Positions 7,247 to 11,067 of a stretch of DNA of 11,067 nucleotides are shown here, one piece after another (the stretch's first letter is position 1; every line of letters starts with the position of its first letter). Source of the DNA: Flavobacterium sp. (GTDB lineage Bacteria > Bacteroidota > Bacteroidia > Flavobacteriales > Flavobacteriaceae); contig JAGNPF010000018.1 of NCBI GenBank assembly GCA_017989775.1, positions 1 through 11,067 on the forward strand, read 5' to 3'. The notes beneath the pieces were generated by a model, which was not told the origin of the DNA, ran no database searches, and was given only the letters and a program-made list of their open reading frames with translations. Both the position numbers and the translations under genes were made by a program.

Positions 7247-10135
7247 TTATTTCAATTTCTTTTTGATGGCCACTTCGTGGAACGCTTCGATAACGTCTCT
7301 TTCCTCAATGTCGTTGTATCCTTTTATCTGGATACCACAATCGTACCCTTTCGACACTTCTTTCACATCGTCTTTGAAACGTTTCAAGGCAACCAATTCA
7401 CCTGTATGAACTACCACGCCATCACGAATAATCCTGATTTTGGCATTTCTTACGATTTTTCCGTCCATTACCATACAACCTGCAATGGTACCCACTTTAG
7501 AAATTTTGAACAACTCCCTAACTTCGGCAGTACCCAGAACTTCTTCTTTCATTTCAGGAGCAAGCATTCCTTCCATCGCATCTTTCAAGTCGTCGATAGC
7601 GGCGTAAATGATGGAGTAGTAACGGATGTCAATTTCTTCCTTGTCGGCCAATTGTCTGGCGTTTCCGGCAGGACGAACATTAAATCCGATGATGATGGCA
7701 TCAGAAGCGGAAGCCAACATGACGTCGGTTTCAGTAATGGCACCAACACCTTTATGAATAATGTTGATTTGAATTTCTTCGGTTGACAATTTAGAGAACG
7801 AATCAGACAAGGCTTCAACAGAACCGTCCACGTCTCCTTTAAGGATAATGTTCAATTCCTTGAATTGACCCAATGCAATACGACGTCCAATTTCATCCAA
7901 CGTAATGTGACGTTGTGTACGAACTGATTGTTCACGCATCAACTGCGAACGTTTGGCGGCAATTTGCTTGGCTTCTTTTTCATCTTCAAAAACATTGAAC
8001 TTGTCACCTGCCGTTGCAGCTCCATCCAATCCTAATACGGACACCGGAGTTGAAGGACCAGCTTCTTTGACAATGTTTCCACGCTCATCGTGCATGGCTT
8101 TAATTTTACCATGGTGTTTTCCAGCCAACATATAATCCCCTATTTTAAGGGTTCCGTGTTGAACTAATATGGTAGAAACATATCCTTTTCCTTTATCCAA
8201 GAATGCTTCCACAACAGTTCCTTGAGCGGCTTTGTTAGGATTAGCTTTAAGATCTAGAAGTTCTGCTTCCAACAATACTTTTTCCAATAATTCTTTTACA
8301 CCTGTACCAAATTTTGCAGAAATATCATGCGATTGAATTTTTCCACCCCAATCTTCAACCAATAAATTCATACTTGCCAAACGCTCTTTGATTTTCTCAA
8401 CATTAGCATTCGGTTTATCCACTTTGTTAATAGCGAATATAATTGGCACCCCAGCAGCTTGTGCGTGGGAAATGGCTTCTTTGGTTTGTGGCATAATGTC
8501 ATCATCGGCAGCCACCACAATAATGGCAATATCCGTAACTTGAGCTCCACGAGCACGCATTGCGGTAAACGCTTCGTGACCCGGCGTATCCAAGAACGCA
8601 ATTTTTTGCCCGTTATCCAATGTCACCCCGTAAGCACCAATGTGTTGCGTGATTCCTCCAGATTCACCGGCAATAACATTTTCTTTACGAATATAATCCA
8701 GCAAAGAGGTTTTACCGTGATCGACGTGACCCATTACAGTTACGATTGGCGCTCTGAATACTAAATCTTCTTCTTTGTCCTCAACAACCTGAATCGCTTC
8801 TTCAATGTCAACGGTAATGAATTCAACTTCATAACCAAATTCATCGGCAACAATGGTAAGTGTTTCGGCATCCAAACGTTGGTTTTGGGTAACCATGATT
8901 CCAAGTGACATACAAGTTCCAATCACTTTGGTAACTGGCACATCCATCATAATGGCAATTTCACCAACGGTTACAAACTCGGTAACTTTGATGGTTTTGC
9001 TGCCTTCGTCCAATGCTCTTTGTTCGTCATCAGATTTTTGACGGTGCGTATCTCTTTTGTCTCTTCTATATTTAGCCGCTTTAGATTTGCCACCTTTTCC
9101 TTGCAGTTTTTCTAAAGTTTCTCTAATTTGATTTTTTACTTCTTCTTCGGTAGGCTCTACTTTGGCAACAATGGCTGGTCTGGCTCCTTTTACGAAACCT
9201 GGTCTAGCACCTCTATTGGCATTAAAACCTCCGCCTCCAGCATTTGGAGTAATCTTGTTTGGATTTGGAGCACCCGGAACTGCAGGGGGTCTTGGCGCAC
9301 CTGGTTTTGGAGCAATCCTTTTTCTTTTATTCTTGTTGGCATTATTGGCCGCATTAGCTGCAGCTCCAGGAGCACCTGGTTTGTTGGGCGTAATTTTAGG
9401 ATCTTCTTTTTTCTTCTTCGGTTTGCTGAATTGCGACAAATCGATTATTTGTCCAGTCAAAGTGGCACCGGAAAGTTTTTGGTATTGAGTCGCGATTGAT
9501 TCTTCAACCGGTGGAGTGCTCACAACCGGAGTTTCAACAGCTTTTGGAGCGACTGCTTTTGGTTCTGGAACCACTGCTTCAACTTTAGTTTCAACAACAG
9601 GTTTCGCAACCTCTTTGTTTTCGACAACTTTCTCTTGTACTGGTTCTTTTTGAACAGCTTCTTTTTGAACAGGCTTTTCTTGCTGAACCGGTTTTTCTTG
9701 TTGAATGTTCTCAACAGGAATTTCCTTTTTCTCAACAGCTGCCGGAGGAGGAACTACTACTGGTTTCTTAGGATTAAGATCAATATTCCCAACAAGCGTT
9801 GGACCCGTTACGGTAGCTCTAGCCTTGATAACTTCCTGGCTTCTTAACCTTTCCTCGTCTTGTTTGCGCTTTTCTTCAATTTCTTTTTCACGCTCGATAC
9901 GCAACGCTTCTTTCTCTTTTCTTTTCTCTTCCCCTACTTCTTTTGAAGCTTCTTTATTGCCCCTATCGCCCGCAAATTGACCGCACAAAACATTGTACAC
10001 ATCGCCAGAAATTTTTGTGTTGGGGTTGGATTCAACAACAATCCCCTTATCTTTTAGATAATCCACAGCCCTTTCCAAAGAAATATTCAACTCCCTTAAA
10101 ACCTTGTTTATTCTAATAACTTTCTCTTCAGACAT
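7247..10135 (-). CDS. infB: translation initiation factor IF-2
   Basis: IF-2 is the GTPase that places fMet-tRNA on the 30S subunit and promotes subunit joining. The 962 residues begin with an IF2_N-type helical domain (about 1-50), a charged coiled-coil-like stretch (60-105), then a long low-complexity region (about 120-330) rich in Lys, Pro, Val, Gln and later Gly, Ala, Pro and Asn. A second IF2_N domain spans about 380-436. The G domain follows: G1 GHVDHGKT 469-476, G2 around the GGIT Thr496, G3 DTPGH 516-520, G4 NKVD 570-573, G5 SAK 606-608. Domains II, III and IV (fMet-tRNA binding) complete the protein to the C-terminal KKKLK. The ATG at 10135 has AAAAAGG four bases upstream. It follows nusA by 147 bp with no obvious promoter between, so co-transcription is likely. 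Confidence 0.98.
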   Translation of the reverse strand: MSEEKVIRINKVLRELNISLERAVDYLKDKGIVVESNPNTKISGDVYNVLCGQFAGDRGNKEASKEVGEEKRKEKEALRIEREKEIEEKRKQDEERLRSQEVIKARATVTGPTLVGNIDLNPKKPVVVPPPAAVEKKEIPVENIQQEKPVQQEKPVQKEAVQKEPVQEKVVENKEVAKPVVETKVEAVVPEPKAVAPKAVETPVVSTPPVEESIATQYQKLSGATLTGQIIDLSQFSKPKKKKEDPKITPNKPGAPGAAANAANNANKNKRKRIAPKPGAPRPPAVPGAPNPNKITPNAGGGGFNANRGARPGFVKGARPAIVAKVEPTEEEVKNQIRETLEKLQGKGGKSKAAKYRRDKRDTHRQKSDDEQRALDEGSKTIKVTEFVTVGEIAIMMDVPVTKVIGTCMSLGIMVTQNQRLDAETLTIVADEFGYEVEFITVDIEEAIQVVEDKEEDLVFRAPIVTVMGHVDHGKTSLLDYIRKENVIAGESGGITQHIGAYGVTLDNGQKIAFLDTPGHEAFTAMRARGAQVTDIAIIVVAADDDIMPQTKEAISHAQAAGVPIIFAINKVDKPNANVEKIKERLASMNLLVEDWGGKIQSHDISAKFGTGVKELLEKVLLEAELLDLKANPNKAAQGTVVEAFLDKGKGYVSTILVQHGTLKIGDYMLAGKHHGKIKAMHDERGNIVKEAGPSTPVSVLGLDGAATAGDKFNVFEDEKEAKQIAAKRSQLMREQSVRTQRHITLDEIGRRIALGQFKELNIILKGDVDGSVEALSDSFSKLSTEEIQINIIHKGVGAITETDVMLASASDAIIIGFNVRPAGNARQLADKEEIDIRYYSIIYAAIDDLKDAMEGMLAPEMKEEVLGTAEVRELFKISKVGTIAGCMVMDGKIVRNAKIRIIRDGVVVHTGELVALKRFKDDVKEVSKGYDCGIQIKGYNDIEERDVIEAFHEVAIKKKLK
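9629..9697 (-). repeat. imperfect tandem repeat inside infB (EKPVQ units)
   Basis: Residues 147-169 of IF-2 read as reiterated five- to six-residue units: [23 protein letters not shown]. The DNA shows matching similar units (for example TTTTCTTG(T/C)TGAAC on the plus strand). It lies in the unstructured linker between the N-terminal and G domains. Slippage could change its length between strains without affecting the GTPase. Confidence 0.7.
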
Positions 10136-10167
10136 AAAACCTTTTTAATATTACCTTATTTTCTCAT

Positions 10168-10252
10168 CCTACCCCTCTCCATACAAGAGGAAATAAACAT
10201 GATTTTTTGTTTTTCTCCCTCACACTAACTCTCGATTGGAGAGGAAAAATAA
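10168..10252. repeat. two palindromic segments in the nusA-infB gap, possible degenerate dispersed repeats
   Basis: Segment A (about 10168-10196) has CCTCT, a seven-base loop and AGAGG, then AAATAA. Segment B (about 10223-10252) has CTCTC, GATTG and GAGAG, then GAAAAATAA. Both follow the order CTA, CTCTC, loop, AGAGG, A-rich tail, so they look like two diverged copies of one element. This CTCTCC/GGAGAGG style resembles a palindromic repeat I recall from Flavobacteriia intergenic regions; that likeness is from memory. Neither hairpin is followed by a U-tract on the minus strand, so neither is a terminator. Confidence 0.45.
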
Positions 10253-10283
10253 GGTTGAAAATTAATTTTTATTTTATAATTGA

Positions 10284-11067
10284 CTAACTGTCAAATTCTT
10301 CTTTTAATATTCGCATTACATCTAGAATGGTTTCTTCTTCAAGATCTGTTCTTCTAACCAAATCATCAACATCTTGTTTCAAGATACTTTTTGCGGTATC
10401 CAATCCAATTTTGGCAAATTCTTCGATTACCCATTCTTCAATCTCGTCTGAAAACTCTGTCAATTCAACATCGTCTTCATCTGCAATTGCCCCGGCAACA
10501 TCTCCTTCACGAATAACGTCAAGTTCGTAACCCGTCAATTGTCCGGCTAATTTAATATTGTGTCCTCCTCTACCAATTGCTTTGGAAACCTCTTCTAATT
10601 TTAAGAAAACTTCCGCTCTTTTGGTTTCTTCATTAATCTTGATGGAAGAAACTTTTGCTGGGCTCAATGCTCTTGTGATATACAATTGAACATTGCTGGT
10701 GTAATTGATGACATCTATGTTTTCATTACCCAACTCACGAACGATACCGTGAATACGAGAACCTTTCATTCCCACGCAAGCTCCAACAGGATCAATTCTA
10801 TCATCATAAGAATCTACGGCTACTTTTGCTTTTTCACCAGGAATTCTAACTACATTTTTCACCATGATCAAACCGTCGAAAACCTCTGGGATTTCTTGTT
10901 CAAATAATTTTTCCAAGAACTTCTCAGAAGTTCTAGACATAATAATTTGCGGCTTATTCCCTTTTAATTCAACGCTTTCAATAATTCCACGAACGTTATC
11001 GCCTTTTCTGAAGAAATCCGATGGAATTTGTTTTTCTTTTGGCAAAACAATTTCGTTTCCTTCATCG
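10284..11067 (-). CDS. nusA: transcription elongation/termination factor NusA (C-terminal part; 5' end outside window)
   Basis: The frame is open to the window's right edge; a TTG near 11045 is an internal Leu codon (context NEIVLPKEKQ), not the start. About 260 residues are visible, so roughly the N-terminal third is missing. Visible parts are the end of the S1 domain (DFFRKGDNVRGIIESVELKG to IIMSRT), KH1 with its GxxG in GMKGSRIHG, KH2 with GRGGHNIKLAGQLTGYELDV, and an acidic helical C-terminus (EEWVIEEFAKIGLDTAKSIL, then DDLVRRTDLEEETILDVMRI) ending EEFDS. NusA binds RNA polymerase and nascent RNA and controls pausing, termination and antitermination. It is upstream of infB in the usual nusA-infB order. 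Confidence 0.96.
   Translation of the reverse strand, partial: DEGNEIVLPKEKQIPSDFFRKGDNVRGIIESVELKGNKPQIIMSRTSEKFLEKLFEQEIPEVFDGLIMVKNVVRIPGEKAKVAVDSYDDRIDPVGACVGMKGSRIHGIVRELGNENIDVINYTSNVQLYITRALSPAKVSSIKINEETKRAEVFLKLEEVSKAIGRGGHNIKLAGQLTGYELDVIREGDVAGAIADEDDVELTEFSDEIEEWVIEEFAKIGLDTAKSILKQDVDDLVRRTDLEEETILDVMRILKEEFDS

Noticed and set aside
7277-7786. 169-codon plus-strand open frame opposite infB
   Set aside because: It is antisense to conserved domain IV of IF-2, has no start signal or family resemblance, and is a composition shadow.
9128-9499. plus-strand frames opposite the low-complexity part of infB, with protein-like Gly/Ala/Phe-rich translations
   Set aside because: They mirror the Lys/Pro/Gly/Ala repeats of IF-2 on the other strand; overlapping frames in the same place are both open because of the biased composition.
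1-11067. CRISPR arrays, tRNA or rRNA genes, transposases, phage genes
   Set aside because: No regularly spaced direct repeats, no cloverleaf or rRNA-like stretch, and no transposase or integrase frame was seen on either strand.

Overview
The window reads as chromosomal DNA of a member of the Bacteroidota, most likely Flavobacterium or a close relative. The evidence is AT-rich intergenic DNA, promoters of the TTG...TAnnTTTG type used by this phylum, a menaquinol-oxidising alternative complex III (ACIII) operon in the flavobacterial form, and a long flavobacterial IF-2. Species-level assignment is not possible by eye.

Layout. Positions 1-5919 (minus strand) hold the start of the ACIII operon in the order actA, actB, actC, actD; actD leaves the window after its first 23 codons. 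ActA (six-haem cytochrome c), ActB (Tat-exported iron-sulfur protein with a molybdopterin-oxidoreductase-like part) and ActC (NrfD-like membrane quinol subunit) together carry electrons from menaquinol to a periplasmic acceptor or a terminal oxidase. Gaps are 34 bp (actA-actB) and 28 bp (actB-actC), with an 8-bp overlap (actC-actD), which fits one transcript. A divergent AT-rich spacer (5920-6135) holds candidate promoters for actA and for a small plus-strand gene encoding a secreted SPOR-domain protein (6136-6525), which ends at a strong hairpin terminator that looks bidirectional.

Positions 6581-7246 form the only accessory-looking stretch. A minus-strand gene for a small membrane-anchored protein is broken by an in-frame TAA (6677-7063). 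It is preceded by an open frame without an ATG whose stop overlaps its start as ATGA. Together they look like a decayed small-gene cassette lodged between two terminators.

Positions 7225-11067 (minus strand) carry the translation/transcription operon nusA (5' end outside the window) then infB, closed by a clear intrinsic terminator. The 147-bp nusA-infB gap holds two palindromic, mutually similar segments that may be degenerate copies of a dispersed intergenic repeat.

Most of the window is conserved housekeeping and respiratory material. I found no convincing new system. The most unusual parts are the decayed cassette at 6677-7224, the palindromic repeats at 10168-10252 and a possible Crp/Fnr-type palindrome upstream of actA.
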